DNA from: Corallium rubrum
Lineage: Eukaryota; Cnidaria; Anthozoa; Scleralcyonacea; Coralliidae
Length of the DNA: 64,000 nt
Assembly (NCBI GenBank): GCA_964035015.1
Contig: OZ036005.1
Coordinates: 4,065,714 to 4,129,713, forward strand
Direction: 5' to 3'
Shown: positions 20,698-30,918 of the stretch, one piece after another
Numbering within the stretch: the first letter of the stretch is position 1
How the letters are laid out: each line of letters starts with the position of its first letter
The notes under the pieces: generated by a model
The model's database searches: none
Seen by the model: the letters and a program-made list of their open reading frames with translations, nothing else
Told to the model about the DNA's origin: nothing
Program-made: the position numbers and the translations under genes

Positions 20698-21050
20698 TAT
20701 TTGGGACTTAAGATCTACGACGGCAACTTCAAGGACGACGTCCTTCAATCATTCTTCTTGCAAAACAAAGATAATAAATAATTTTTAGTCCCAATAGTAA
20801 TCTGAACACCGTCTTCGCTCTGTATACAACGCCCCTCAGAGCATTTTCACGTCTTCAGGACGACGTTGACTCGTTGTCTGAGATTGCTTTAACATAGACA
20901 CTGCAACGGTTTTAACACTTTGAAAGTTATAAAACAAGCTTCAAGTATTGAATACAGTAGTCAGTTAACCGTGACTTCTTTTTAATGCTAAAATTTGAAT
21001 TGCTTTTTAACCGCCGTCGTCGTCCTTGCATCTTAGTCCCTAGTGTATCT
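20698..21050. mobile_element. MITE related to the GGAGCTTAAGC family, altered ends
   Basis: Ends GGGACTTAAGATC and GCATCTTAGTCCC are inverse. The core CATTTTCACGTCTTCAGGAC matches the 46588-46959 copy, but the tips differ. Confidence 0.75.
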
Positions 21051-21547
21051 TCGTATAGACCAACATGAATAATGGATTAACAAATTAGTATTGTCATATA
21101 TTCAATGTAGTCATGCACTTAAGGAATCACTTATAGCTCAGCTAATTGACGGAAAATTGTACGATAATAAATATGAATATTAACGACACAAAAAACTCAC
21201 GCAATGGTCAAACGTGAACTATACACACACAGGAACATCGTTATTTCTTTTAGTGGCAATAAGAACTCCAGTCAAAACTTAAGTATTATACTGACTTATA
21301 AATTGATGGGCTTTCTTTATGTTTTCTGCATGTATGTGAAACCGTTTCTGACAAGCCATTCTAAGTTCGTGTTTATATTAGGTTTACATGCGTAAACGAT
21401 CTACATAAAACGTATGTAAAGTTTCCATAAAATAACATTTTAAAAACGCGAGTGGCGATTGGTTAACAAGCCGTGTTTTTATAACTCTATGGAAAACATG
21501 GAACATATAGTTGATAGAGGGAGATGGTTATAGGAAACCCGACAAAC
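21051..21547. other. AT-rich stretch, nothing recognised
   Basis: Only a short TTTACATGCGTAAACGATC self-complementary segment near 21380. Confidence 0.45.
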
Positions 21548-21622
21548 TTCAAATATGTTCAAGGGATTTTTGGTGAAGGAAAATTCGAGTGTTCACCAAA
21601 AATCCCTTGAACGTGCTATGTA
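21548..21622. repeat. Hairpin, TTCAAGGGATTTTTGGTGAA stem
   Basis: The stem is inverted across a 13-bp loop (AAAATTCGAGTGT region). A partial relative occurs near 60626-60660. Confidence 0.7.
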
Positions 21623-21899
21623 GTCGAGTGAAATGCCCAATATTACTTCTAATAAACTTCAAATATATTGAACAAAGAACCCACTTGGAGGTTGAACGGG
21701 GTTTGACCGTGCATGCATGCACCAAGTTTGTTAAAGCTCATTTGATATGGACAAACGACTGAACACAAACGTTTTCTATTGGAAGCACGGCTCGAAATAT
21801 GTCATTATTTTTTTAGGCAATGCAAGTCCTCTATTTATACAAAACAGTTAATTAAAAATTATAATGTTCTACAAAAAATCTCTTATGTTCAATCCATTT

Positions 21900-22425
21900 G
21901 GGACAAATTAGTTCAATTTGTACGCCCAAAAACCTTCTCTATTTGTTGGTTCATTACTGTTTGTCTTATCTATTATTTTCCTCTTATTTCTAGTATCTTG
22001 ACAAAGGAGATCTTTTCTTTTTTTCGCTTTGGCTCTCAATAATTGCTCATCTACTAAACCCTTCTTAAAACCTCTCTTAACAAAATGGCCCCTAAGATCT
22101 TTAAGTCTTTCCTCGAACACTTCATCACAATCACAAACGCGTCTCATTCTTAAAGCCTGACCATAAGGAATTCCCCTCTTTACATGCGCCGGATGACATG
22201 ACCTATACTGTCTAAATATTGATGTGTGTCCGTAGGCTTCGAATAAACATCAGTAACAATCCTATTATTTCTAATCTCCACCAAAACATTTAAATATGAC
22301 AATTTGCTTTCCGACCATTCCCATGTGTACTTAATGTTTCATGATAGCTATTAACATACTCAAAAAATTCAAGTAAGGCTTCTTTCCCACGCATGCAGCC
22401 AAATAAAACAACAGTTAAGCCTGGT
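21900..22425 (-). pseudogene. Penelope-like element reverse transcriptase fragment
   Basis: Reading the minus strand from about 22425, one frame encodes LSYLNVLVEIRNNRIVTDVY then SKPTDTHQYL. After a frameshift another frame gives CHPAHVKRGIPYGQALRMRR and then VCDCDEVFEERLKDLRGHFV with a following RGFKK...LLRAKAKKRKDLL stretch. This order (thumb-side conserved KPTDTHQYL, CHP..K.GIPY.Q.LR, then an RG-helix) is characteristic of Penelope-like reverse transcriptases (established knowledge). The frameshift, stop codons below 21908 and missing N-terminal palm show it is dead. A MITE (22433-22600) abuts its 5' side. Confidence 0.8.
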
Positions 22426-22432
22426 TCTCATA

Positions 22433-22600
22433 TGTCGCCGATCGTCGCCGACCCATGATGTAGATGCATGTTAAGTAAAAGAATAAAAGCACTGATTTTC
22501 TGCATTGTTCTTTATTACTTAACATGCTGCTGCACTTTCCGTTTTAACATGCATCTAAATCACAAATCGCCGACGATTGGCGACATATGAGAACCAGGCT
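22433..22600. mobile_element. MITE, CCTGGTTCTCATATGTCGCC family
   Basis: Ends AGCCTGGTTCTCATATGTCG and CGACATATGAGAACCAGGCT are perfect inverses. Inner TAGATGCATGTTAAGTAA pairs as well. A one-ended relative lies at 42325-42440. Confidence 0.9.
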
Positions 22601-22606
22601 AATATG

Positions 22607-22828
22607 GCCCATTTCCACTCAGGAGAATTTTCCTCGGACAGGACATTTTCTTTTGTCTCAAACTCATTAGTTCTGCCCAAGAGCTCACAAGACAAAGGGA
22701 AATTTCCTATCCAAGGAAAATTCTCCTGGGCTGAGTGGAAATGGCCTTGAGCTCTTGGGCAGAACTAATGAGTTTGAGACAAAAGAAAATTCCTGTCCGA
22801 GGAAAATTCTCCTGAGTGGAAATGGGCC
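22607..22828. mobile_element. MITE, shared-core group, CATTTCCACTCAGG stem, 1.5 copies
   Basis: GGCCCATTTCCACTCAGGAG begins a hairpin with core TCTCAAACTCATTAGTTCTG. An overlapping inverted half-copy extends it to CCTGAGTGGAAATGGGCC. It looks like one copy inserted in or recombined with another. Confidence 0.88.
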
Positions 22829-22836
22829 TTAAATTA

Positions 22837-22999
22837 GGCTAGTTTCCACTCAGGAAAATTTTCCTCAGGACAGGAACGGACAGGGAAGTTTTCTTTGTCT
22901 TGTGAGCTCTCGGTCGGAACTAATGACTTTAACACAAAAGAAACTTTCCTGTCCATTCCTATCCTGCGGAAGATTTTCCTGAGTGGAAACTAGCCTTAA
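22837..22999. mobile_element. MITE, shared-core group, GGCTAGTTTCCACTCAGG stem
   Basis: Ends GGCTAGTTTCCACTCAGG and CCTGAGTGGAAACTAGCC are perfect inverses. The core CTTTGTCTTGTGAGCTCTCG and ACTAATGACTT is as in neighbours. Confidence 0.9.
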
Positions 23000-23350
23000 A
23001 TCAGTAATAGCCTAATAGGTCAATTTGCATGCATGCATAGCTTTATGTGGGTGGCAACACAATACCTCACTAGTCAGTGCATTGTCATAAGGTCTGTCAA
23101 AATTCAATAGGCATTTGCACGATGACGTAAGATGTCGTTTTCCATTAAACAGCCTAGTCGTCTCACATAAACACTCATCTTTTTTCTACTCGGCTGGCCA
23201 GGTAACTCGCCTAGCCGGGTAACTCAGCTCCATATAAACAGGCCCTTATTAGTTTATGCGAGTTTTGAAACCACCGTATACCGATCCTAATCAGTAATGA
23301 AACGAGTTAGCCGGGCCAACTCTCCTCATGTAATCGGCTTTTTACACGCA
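23000..23350. other. Mixed MITE debris
   Basis: Contains partial AATAGGTCAATTTGCATG and GCACGATGACGTAAGATG ends of the 20311 family and a CGGCTGGCCAGGTAACTCGC/GAGTTAGCCGGGCC inverted pair. No gene is recognised. Confidence 0.45.
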
Positions 23351-23552
23351 CGTTACAGTCAAAATGGAAACTACCTTTTCACTTCTTCTTCTGTAGTTCG
23401 TAGCGTATTACTGTAGCCGTTACTGAAGCCTGAGAAAATTTTTTTGTTGAAAACTGTACAAAATAGTATAATTTAGCTGTAAATGGCATTTCATCATAAT
23501 ACAATGGATGTTTATATCCCAAATCGATACCAATAGACAAGTATATAAGGCG

Positions 23553-23695
23553 GTTTTCTACTAGGCGACATTTGTCGACCAACTCGACATTTTTCTTTTA
23601 TCTTGGCTAATTAGTTCCACTCGAGAGCTTGCGAGACAAAAGAAAATGTCGCTTCCCGCGACATTATTCGCCTAGTGAAAAACCACCTTTAAAGG
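23553..23695. mobile_element. MITE, shared-core group, CTAGGCGACATT stem
   Basis: Ends GGCGGTTTTCTACTAGGCG and CGCCTAGTGAAAAACCACC. The core TAATTAGTTCCACTCGAGAG and GACAAAAGAAAATGTCG is that of the group. Confidence 0.88.
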
Positions 23696-23850
23696 CTGAT
23701 TTCCAGGCAGTGGAATATTTTGCGAGCGGGCGGAATTTTTCTTTGTCTTGTGAGCACTCGAGCGAAACTAATCTAATTCAGAGCACAAAAGACAAAGAAA
23801 AATTCCGCCCGCTCGCAAAATTCATGGCCACTGACTGGAAATCAGCCTTA
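23696..23850. mobile_element. MITE, shared-core group, GCGAGCGGGCGGAA stem
   Basis: Ends AAGGCTGATTTCCAGGCAG and CTGACTGGAAATCAGCCTT. The stem GCGAGCGGGCGGAATTTTTC pairs with its inverse, and the core CTTTGTCTTGTGAGCACTCG is shared. Confidence 0.9.
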
Positions 23851-23990
23851 TGGCCCATTTCCACTCAGGAAAATTTTCTTTGGACAGGACATTTTCTTTT
23901 GTCTCAAACTCATTAGTTCTGCCCAAGAGCTCACAAGACAAAGGGAAATTTCCTGTCCAAGGAAAATTCTCCTGAGTGGAAATGGGCCTT
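23851..23990. mobile_element. MITE, shared-core group, CATTTCCACTCAGG stem
   Basis: A single clean copy of the 22607 subtype with ends GGCCCATTTCCACTCAGG and CCTGAGTGGAAATGGGCC, placed end to end with the previous MITE. Confidence 0.92.
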
Positions 23991-24118
23991 TATACATCAA
24001 GAATTAGCGACTTTTATCGCTTGACTTTCCTCGTGCTTCGTAGTCGGGGAGCATATGTCATGAAATGAAGTCCCGTAGGCATTTAATGCTGAAATATTGT
24101 CACCTATCTGCATAAGTT

Positions 24119-24657
24119 ACGGAGACCGTAAGAAACCAAAAAAATGTTGTTGGCAATTTTGGAACTTGCAACGAACGCTGTAATTTAGCTTTTCTGACGA
24201 TTAGCCCATTAAACTGCTATGATCAATAAAAAAGTGAAATTTCAAGGTCGCTTGTGGCAAGTATAACCTATATCGTTAGAAAGCTTGCAAAAAAACTACA
24301 CATAGGTCATTTAACTCGTAATACTGAATTTCCTAACTATTGATGCGTTATTACAGCTCGAAATCTGAAAAAAGGGGAAAATGGCTCGAAATACCAGTGC
24401 ATTTTACAGATTTAACTACACGTAACTCAAAATGGACTTAGAAAACGATGGTAACCGTTCAAATGACTTATATACAGTTTTTTCCAAGCTTTCTGATGAT
24501 CCAGGTTATATTTACTATACGTGAACCTTAAATTAAAATTTTTTTTTGATATTAGTAGTTTAATAGGCTAATTGTAAAAAAAGTTAAATTTTAGACGTCC
24601 GTGTGAGTTGCAAAATTGCCAACAACATTTTTCATGTTCCTTATGGTCCCCTTAACA
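24119..24657. mobile_element. MITE, ATGTTGTTGGCAATTTTG inverted ends
   Basis: GGAGACCGTAAGAAACC and AAATGTTGTTGGCAATTTTG on the left are matched inversely by CAAAATTGCCAACAACATTT and GGTCCCC on the right. AT-rich interior, no ORF. Confidence 0.8.
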
Positions 24658-25943
24658 CAACTAGACTAGTCGCTTGCTTTCTTCACGAAATTCCCACGGG
24701 ATTACATATGCTGCCAGACTATCGTACAGAAGCGAAGTGGGAAGTCAAAATTGACTGTAACCGTTTTTGAAATTATTAAGCCTATATCGAAAGTTACTGA
24801 GTCGTTGTCATGCAAATGCTTATTGTATTATCAGCTTTTAGAAAACTGCTGGAACTGAGCAGATTAAAAGTTGTCCTCTGCATGTTTTATGTTTGCCAAA
24901 AGTCGAAAGATATATGTCCTTTCTATTTTCCCTTCGGGAGACGAGTTTTGAATTGTTTTCACAGTCAGAAATCTGTTTTCGTGGTGTATATTGCTGCTCT
25001 GGTTTAAGGTGTAAACCAGTATCATAAACTGAGTTTATCACAACTTTTGTGCCGGGGCATCTCTTGGACAATAAGATGAAAAAGGAAACTATATGGGGTC
25101 ACCACATAGAGTGCATGGGTGATCTCCCCAAAACTATAATTATAGAAAAATAGTCATTTGCAACTGTCTTGTTCGTTAGTGCACAACATGCCAATAGCGC
25201 GTAACATCTTTCGGTTTTGGAGTAACCCAGGATAACTCGCGTCACGATTTTTTTTCCTCGGCCGGAAGAGAAGATTTGAATCAACGTAAGAATTGATTTG
25301 CGTCTAAACTAAACCAATTCTTTTGAGATTTAGTTTAAGGGAATTTCAAAACCACAGTATGATCCTATAATCAAACGAGAGTCGACCCGCGGTTAACCGG
25401 CCTCGTGCATGTTATATAATATATACCAGACTCTAAATTTCTGTCTCGACGAAGACCTAATCCTTATTAGTTCGGTTTGAAACAATTATAAAGTAAATAG
25501 AACCAGTGTATCTAACGGCAGATGTATTCCCCACATTTAACGAGTCGTGAAATTGATTATTGTTATATTATACTTCAAGTTAAATTGGTCTAGGGTCCCC
25601 CGCCGAGAACCACCTTGCGTCTATTTTCGGCGATGCCTTTCCAATCACTCGTGACGAAAGCTTGGGAAAAACACAACTGGGACTGCAAGCTTGATAAAGC
25701 GTCATTCAAAACGTTAAAATACAATGTGAATTGAAGCATATTTAAAAGAAGCCACGGTATACTGACTGATGTTTCAAGTCAGTTGTTTCATGACCAATTT
25801 TGCTAAGCAACGCAACGCAGTATTGCGTAGTATGTAGTGTAGTTGTCTGAGTTGAAATCAACGTTAAGAAACAGCTCCTATAGTTCTCCGCGTGTTCACG
25901 TCGTCGTGAAGACGACAAAATGCTCAGAGTGGCCGGCCTTGTT
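24658..25943. other. Intergenic stretch without recognised gene
   Basis: Short ORFs only, without domains. A GTTCACGTCGTCGTGAAGAC segment at 25895-25920 recalls the ACGTCGT core of the 16136/46588 MITE family. Confidence 0.5.
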
Positions 25944-26427
25944 TAAAGCCTAGTTTACACGGGCAATTTTTCTTTGGCAATTTTCAACTTGACAAGTTTT
26001 ATTTGCCCGTGTGTATGAGGAAATATGGCAAGTTTTTCCATGACAAGTCTCCCTTTTGAAAAGCTGGCATGCCAGCTTTTCAACAAGGAGACTTGTCATT
26101 GAGGTTGGTAGATTGCTGAATAAATAAGCCAAATATTATAAATAAGTTTTGTGGAAACACCACGTAAACTATTTCTTTGCTAAGCTTAGCAAAGAAATAG
26201 TTTACGTGGTGTTTCCACAAAACTTATTTATATTACTTTATCGCCATGAAAACGTTCAAAGAATTAAGCCAAATATTATTATAATAACCTTTTGTTTTCT
26301 TTGTTGGAAACAAAGAAATCAAAGGGCCGCTTATAACAATGTTTGGCTTATTTATTCAGCAATCTACCAACCCTGCTTGTCAAGGAAAAACTTGTCAAGG
26401 AAAATTGCTCGTGTAAACTAGGCTTTC
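25944..26427. mobile_element. MITE, GCCTAGTTTACACG family, with a second palindrome in its loop
   Basis: Ends AAAGCCTAGTTTACACG and CGTGTAAACTAGGCTTT are inverse and surround CTTGACAAGTTTT-type stems. AGGTTGGTAGATTGCTGAAT near 26102 and its inverse near 26350 bound an inner insertion that contains the perfect palindrome at 26137-26232. The 30594-31560 tandem pair is related. Confidence 0.85.
26137..26232. repeat. Perfect 96-bp palindrome
   Basis: Two 48-base arms match without a mismatch and without a spacer; the centre is TAAG|CTTA at 26184/26185. Confidence 0.97.
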
Positions 26428-27171
26428 GAGGACGAGGATGGTGCATGTTGATGAAATACTTTTGGGCTTGGGAGTTCAATTAATATATATATATAGTTCT
26501 TTATATCTTTGTTTTCATTAATAATTCTTTTCTTTGTTTTTTGGGGGGGGCCGCATCATAGTTGTAAGGTTCCTGTTATTCTGTTAATATAATGACGCAT
26601 TCTTACAGCAAAATATATCTCAAAAACAAATAAATTGTTTAACAGTTATATAGAATGTTCTCCACATTCTTGAACCTGTTAATTGTACGTCACTGAGACA
26701 GGCAATTTGCGTTGTTCTATTTTTTGACAACCGATAAGTACTTGGGGCAAAAAAAGTTAAACCAGTGACAAAAATTGCTTTAACAATTTAAGGCTATTAA
26801 GAAAATTCACTAGAACAATGAGTGCTTGTGTTAAATTCTAAAACGTTGGCCATATTCAACTTGTGTATGTATAAGACACAATATTATATAACGTGGCACT
26901 AAGAATTAGAACACTTTAAAACTGACGTTACTGCGGTTACAAATTTTTTACAAGTTTAACACCCCGTTTAATTCTTTTCTAGATCTCATTTTTTTCTACA
27001 TAGATACCAAAAGGGATTCTTGATTAGCATTCTAAATGTTTTCTTCGAAGCCTGTTGAAGAATACATGAATAACGGACCACGCAGTAAATGATTGAATGA
27101 CCTACGTCTACGTTTTTGTTATTATTAGAGCTAAAAAATATTTAATCAAAATTTCTTTGCCAAATAGATTA
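26428..27171. other. AT-rich intergenic stretch, nothing recognised
   Basis: Includes a GGGGGGGG run near 26543. No gene or element is supported. Confidence 0.5.
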
Positions 27172-27252
27172 GACTACGTTTACACGGAACCGGACGAATT
27201 ATTAGACCGGTTCCGAATTCGTCCTGTATACCGTGTAAACGGTACTTTAGTT
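27172..27252. mobile_element. Mini-MITE, TACGTTTACACGG ends
   Basis: TACGTTTACACGGAACCGG and CCGTGTAAACGGTA enclose GACGAATT...AATTCGTC. About 80 bp, close to the limit for a mobile palindrome. Confidence 0.5.
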
Positions 27253-27263
27253 ACAGTGTTCAG

Positions 27264-27289
27264 AAAGAGAGAGAGAGAGAGAGAGAGAG
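27264..27289. repeat. (GA)n microsatellite
   Basis: About thirteen GA units. Confidence 0.95.
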
Positions 27290-27451
27290 TTGCTTTTATA
27301 AGCAAGATATTTTAAAACCCGATATTGTTATACGGTAAAAACGGTTTAATTAGTTTCATTAAGAACTAGAGTTTCGTTGACTATTTGATAGAAAAGACGT
27401 GCCTCAGCTTGGTCTTTGGAATTTTCGGCGTTTACCATTTATATTTCGACA

Positions 27452-28116
27452 TTAAATAGACACCCGTCGCCTACTGTACATCGTCCTATACGTTGTAAAC
27501 GTTATCTCGTCTTCAAATTGCCGCAATAGATCCGATACATAGTCTTCATCGGTTTGTTGTGTTATACCATTCGTGGACAAGCGGTGACAGTTTTCACAAT
27601 TGTCGTCCGTTCCGGGTAATAAACCGCGTTCTTTCGGTTTCGACGTCTTGTTCCGAATCTCCATCATACGTAAAACAAGCAGATTGAGAAACGACGAGGC
27701 TATTGTTAGTCCAATAAATATAAACAACATCGAGATACTAATATAGAAAATACTAAACCGTGACTCGATGCTATCTTGTAGAGCAACCATATCGCCGAAA
27801 CCTATCGTAGTCAGTGTCACAAAACAATAGTAAAACGAATGGAAATAACTCCAATGTTCGTAGTAGCTGAATATTCCAGCGCCAAAACACATTGTAATAG
27901 CCATGCCAACTAAGCCAGTGACAACCATATTGTTTGTACTAATCTCGCGTTTTTTGCCTAGCCTTCTCATCGAGATACGGTAGATGTAACGAACTAGAGC
28001 GTTAAAGCGCTCACCAATCGACTGCAGTGCTGTGATGGCAAGAGGAATTCCTATTGTGGCGTAGATCATACAAAATATCCGTCCTCTGTCTGTGCGAGGT
28101 ACCGTGTGTCCATAAC
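27452..28116 (-). CDS. TASK-type K2P channel, exon 2
   Basis: Acceptor TTGGTTGGTCAG precedes GT, which completes the split glycine codon, then YGHTVPRTDRG through the stop TAA at 27452-27454. Carries M2, M3, pore 2, M4 and the C tail. Confidence 0.93.
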
Positions 28117-29086
28117 CTGACCAACCAAGAAGAAAATATAGCATTGTCTAAGAATAATTATACGATAATGCAACCTACGATACTGTAGATTATTTCAAGT
28201 GTTTAAATGAAGAGGCCTATGTCATGATAAATTTGAAGATAATAAGGAAATCTTTGTTGTAATCGTTGAGTGCGATGTCAGTGACATTCGCTGACACATC
28301 ATCTTCGAACAAAGCTTGTATAATTAATATACATGAATACTTCGACATATATACACATTTATATATTTGTGTGTGTATACAACTCGGTATATATAAGATA
28401 ACGTTCCAGCCAATAGCAAAGTTATCTCGGAACGTTATTCCGGTTGCATGTTATCTTAATCTTTGCAACAGTATTGACTAGTGTACGGATGTACAACAGA
28501 CCACACATGAATATACACATAGTTCGTACAGAGTTATTACTGTAAAGCTAAAATTCTAGCGATTTGATGCATATATGCCTGTGGCTCTGTCGTGTTCGAT
28601 ATAACCGGTATTCTGTCAAAGCGTTTTCTTTTTCTCTGAGTTTCAAATCGAATTCGTATTTCTGTAAAAGGCAAACAAACTCGTGTTTGACGATATTACG
28701 TTGTTTGAAGTATCTAGGAATAGGGATTTGACGTGTTTTAATTTTTCGTCTCTACATATATTGGCTACGCTACGTGACTCACCGATAGTTGTAATGACGG
28801 TTGTAGCGAAGTACACCGAGCCAGCGAAACTCCACTGTTCGACATTCGAGGTCATCGTCCGTTGGTAGCGCTGGACTTCTGCCCATTTCGCAAAATCCTC
28901 TGCTGTTATGTTGTACTTGGCTTGGAAAAGGCGGAAAAGTTTCTGCGTTTCTTGTTTGCGTCTTTGATCCTCCTCGAACTCAAGAGCACTGAAAACTGCT
29001 GCTCCAACAAGAAGATAGCTAAGCGAACATATTATAAGCAGTACTGTCCGCGTTCCGTTCTCCGAAATACAACGCTTAACCATCAC
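27452..29086 (-). CDS. Two-pore-domain K+ channel, TASK-type (exons 29086-28783 and 28116-27452)
   Basis: Joining the two exons gives 322 residues containing a full K2P channel. M1 is LLIICSLSYLLVGAAVFSAL. The extracellular cap has an N-glycosylation site (NIT), at a position comparable to TASK channels. P1 is TTVITTIGYGH, M2 is FCMIYATIGIPLAI, M3 follows NMVVTGLVGMAITMCFGAG, P2 is VTLTTIGFGDMVALQ, and M4 ends LLVLRMM. The histidine right after the GYG filter is the proton sensor of TASK channels, and VLRMM corresponds to their VLRFMT motif (established knowledge). It would conduct a background K+ leak at the plasma membrane as a dimer. The short cytosolic tail (about 60 residues) ends soon after EDEITFTTYRTMYSRRR. 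Two Met codons open the frame (29086, 29083). The KCNK3/9/15 side of the family fits best, but orthology is not established, so no symbol is given. Confidence 0.93.
28783..29086 (-). CDS. TASK-type K2P channel, exon 1
   Basis: Encodes the short N terminus, M1, the cap and most of pore 1. It ends ACTATCG at donor GTGAGT, one base into the codon for the first glycine of GYG. The 666-bp intron (28117-28782) holds no recognised element. Confidence 0.92.
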
Positions 29087-29089
29087 CTG

Positions 29090-29712
29090 ACAATCATCGT
29101 CGGATGCCCCTACCTTCGAGTTGGATCGGTGAAAAACTTGCCGGGTTTTAGTTAGGAATACGCTGCTGTTGACTTGCTCTAGCGAAGTTAAGTATTCTTT
29201 TGTTGGGTCAGGGTGGCGGCAGGATACTTAAGCCGAACGGGCTTACCATTGGCTAAACACTTGGAGATAGGTCGGCAAGCAATTAACAATCGAACTGTCA
29301 TTTGTTTGGCCTTATTATTAGTTTTACAATGAAAACCGCAGCTGATGGTTGGCGATGTATTTTAATAAAGTTTCCAGAATACGCCATATCCATTATAACT
29401 CTGTTGCATGAGAACTTTTACAATGACATACTCAATCCGTCATTCTTTATATCGCCTAGCTGTCAAACTTGCTTAGGAATTGCGTCATAGCCATATATTT
29501 CCCCAAGCGGGCTACACTTATACTTATATAATTCTTATCAATGTCATTGCAACGTAAAGCCATGTCCATCAGATTTGTTTACATTTAAGTAGTGTTGTCC
29601 ATACACCGATTTCGGTGATCCCCTGTTGATGAATTGCTCAAAATTATTATTTCGCCCAAATATGCCATCTTGACTTTTCGACCAATAAACGCAAGTTTCG
29701 GCTGCCCTGCGG
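29090..29712. other. Probable upstream region of the K2P gene
   Basis: Non-coding sequence just 5' of the channel start codon. No TATA box or known motif that I can defend. Short ORFs here have no domain. Confidence 0.4.
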
Positions 29713-30106
29713 CAAATAGGGACTTTAAAATTCAGACAACGGACTACGGCTACGGTAGAAAGTTTAACAGTGATATTAAATGGTGGTGTATTTATACATT
29801 CAAATTTCAAGATACATAATCGCACGGACTCGTTTTGTTCTTAAATTCTTGAGGAAGAACACTTGTTCAATCTATGGTAGTCGCGAGAGTAATGTTAAGC
29901 TTTTCCAAGGCTTCTGTAGTGACTCAGGTTTCGCGTTGTCTTTACAACGTAAAAATGCTTTTTCTACGTTGTCAACAGAGTCACGACGGCGTAAAGATTA
30001 CTCTTGGGACCGTCATTTGCAAAAGTTCTTTGCATACGACGTAAAATTCTATTGTGCAAACACGTTGCCGTAGTCGTAGTCGCTGTGTTTTCTTAAAGTC
30101 CCTAAT
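29713..30106. mobile_element. MITE, ATAGGGACTTTAA ends
   Basis: AATAGGGACTTTAAAATTC at the left is matched inversely by TTCTTAAAGTCCCTAATT at the right. Inner ACAACG.ACTACGGCTACGG/CCGTAGTCGTAGTCG blocks pair. Similar tips occur on the 20698-21050 element. Confidence 0.75.
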
Positions 30107-30593
30107 TGTTCAATGTTTACAGCAGAAACTAATTTTCCGTGACCAATATACGTTATATTGACCCATCATTTCAGGCCATTTCAGGGACGGTTTCGAGGGT
30201 TTGATGTCAGACATAGACGTAATCGATAAATGGATGAATTATTTATTTTGCTTTGTAACTTTTACAGTAACATTAATTCTGACTTAAAGTGTTCGACGTG
30301 AGCGTTGTTCTACGAAATTACAGCAGAGTCATTACGGCTTCAAAGTTCACGGAGTTTTTTTCGTGTTTTTGAAACCGTGAACGAAAGCACCAGTTGAATT
30401 CCAATAAAAACAGGTCCCATCACAGCGGCTGTGTAAAGAATGTTGCGATTATTTTAAGTGGAAAACCCAACACGACAAGAAGCAAAACACATAAAAGTAC
30501 CAGCATGAAAACATGAAATCTGAAACAAAGTGATTTTAATTTGTCGTCTCGCACTATGTTTACGACCGCTATGAAAGCAATATTTTCTAAAGC

Positions 30594-30905
30594 GCCGCAC
30601 AGACGACCAAGTTTTTCTTGACAAGTTTTATTTGTTCGTGTGTACAACACAAATTGACAAGCTTTTCCTTGACAAGGAGCCTTGTTCAAAAGCTGGTCAT
30701 GCCAGCTTTTGAACAAGGAAAATTGTTCGTGTGTATAGTCGTCAAGGAAAACTTGACAAGACCATCTCCGAAGCTTATTACGCGACCATTGCCGTCAAGG
30801 AAAACTTGTCCAACCGTACACACGAGCAATTATAAATTGTCAAGGAAAATGTTTGGGGAAACAAATGTTCGTTGTACACACGAGCAAGGAAAACTTCGTC
30901 TGTGC
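30594..30905. mobile_element. MITE, CTTGACAAGTTTT family, tandem unit 1
   Basis: CACAGACGACCAAGTTTTTC at the left and AACTTCGTCTGTGCCG at the right are inverse tips. The inner stems are GCCTTGTTCAAAAGCTGG/CCAGCTTTTGAACAAGG and CTTGACAAG words. Related to 25944-26427. Confidence 0.85.
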
Positions 30906-30918
30906 CGGGCTTATGCCC

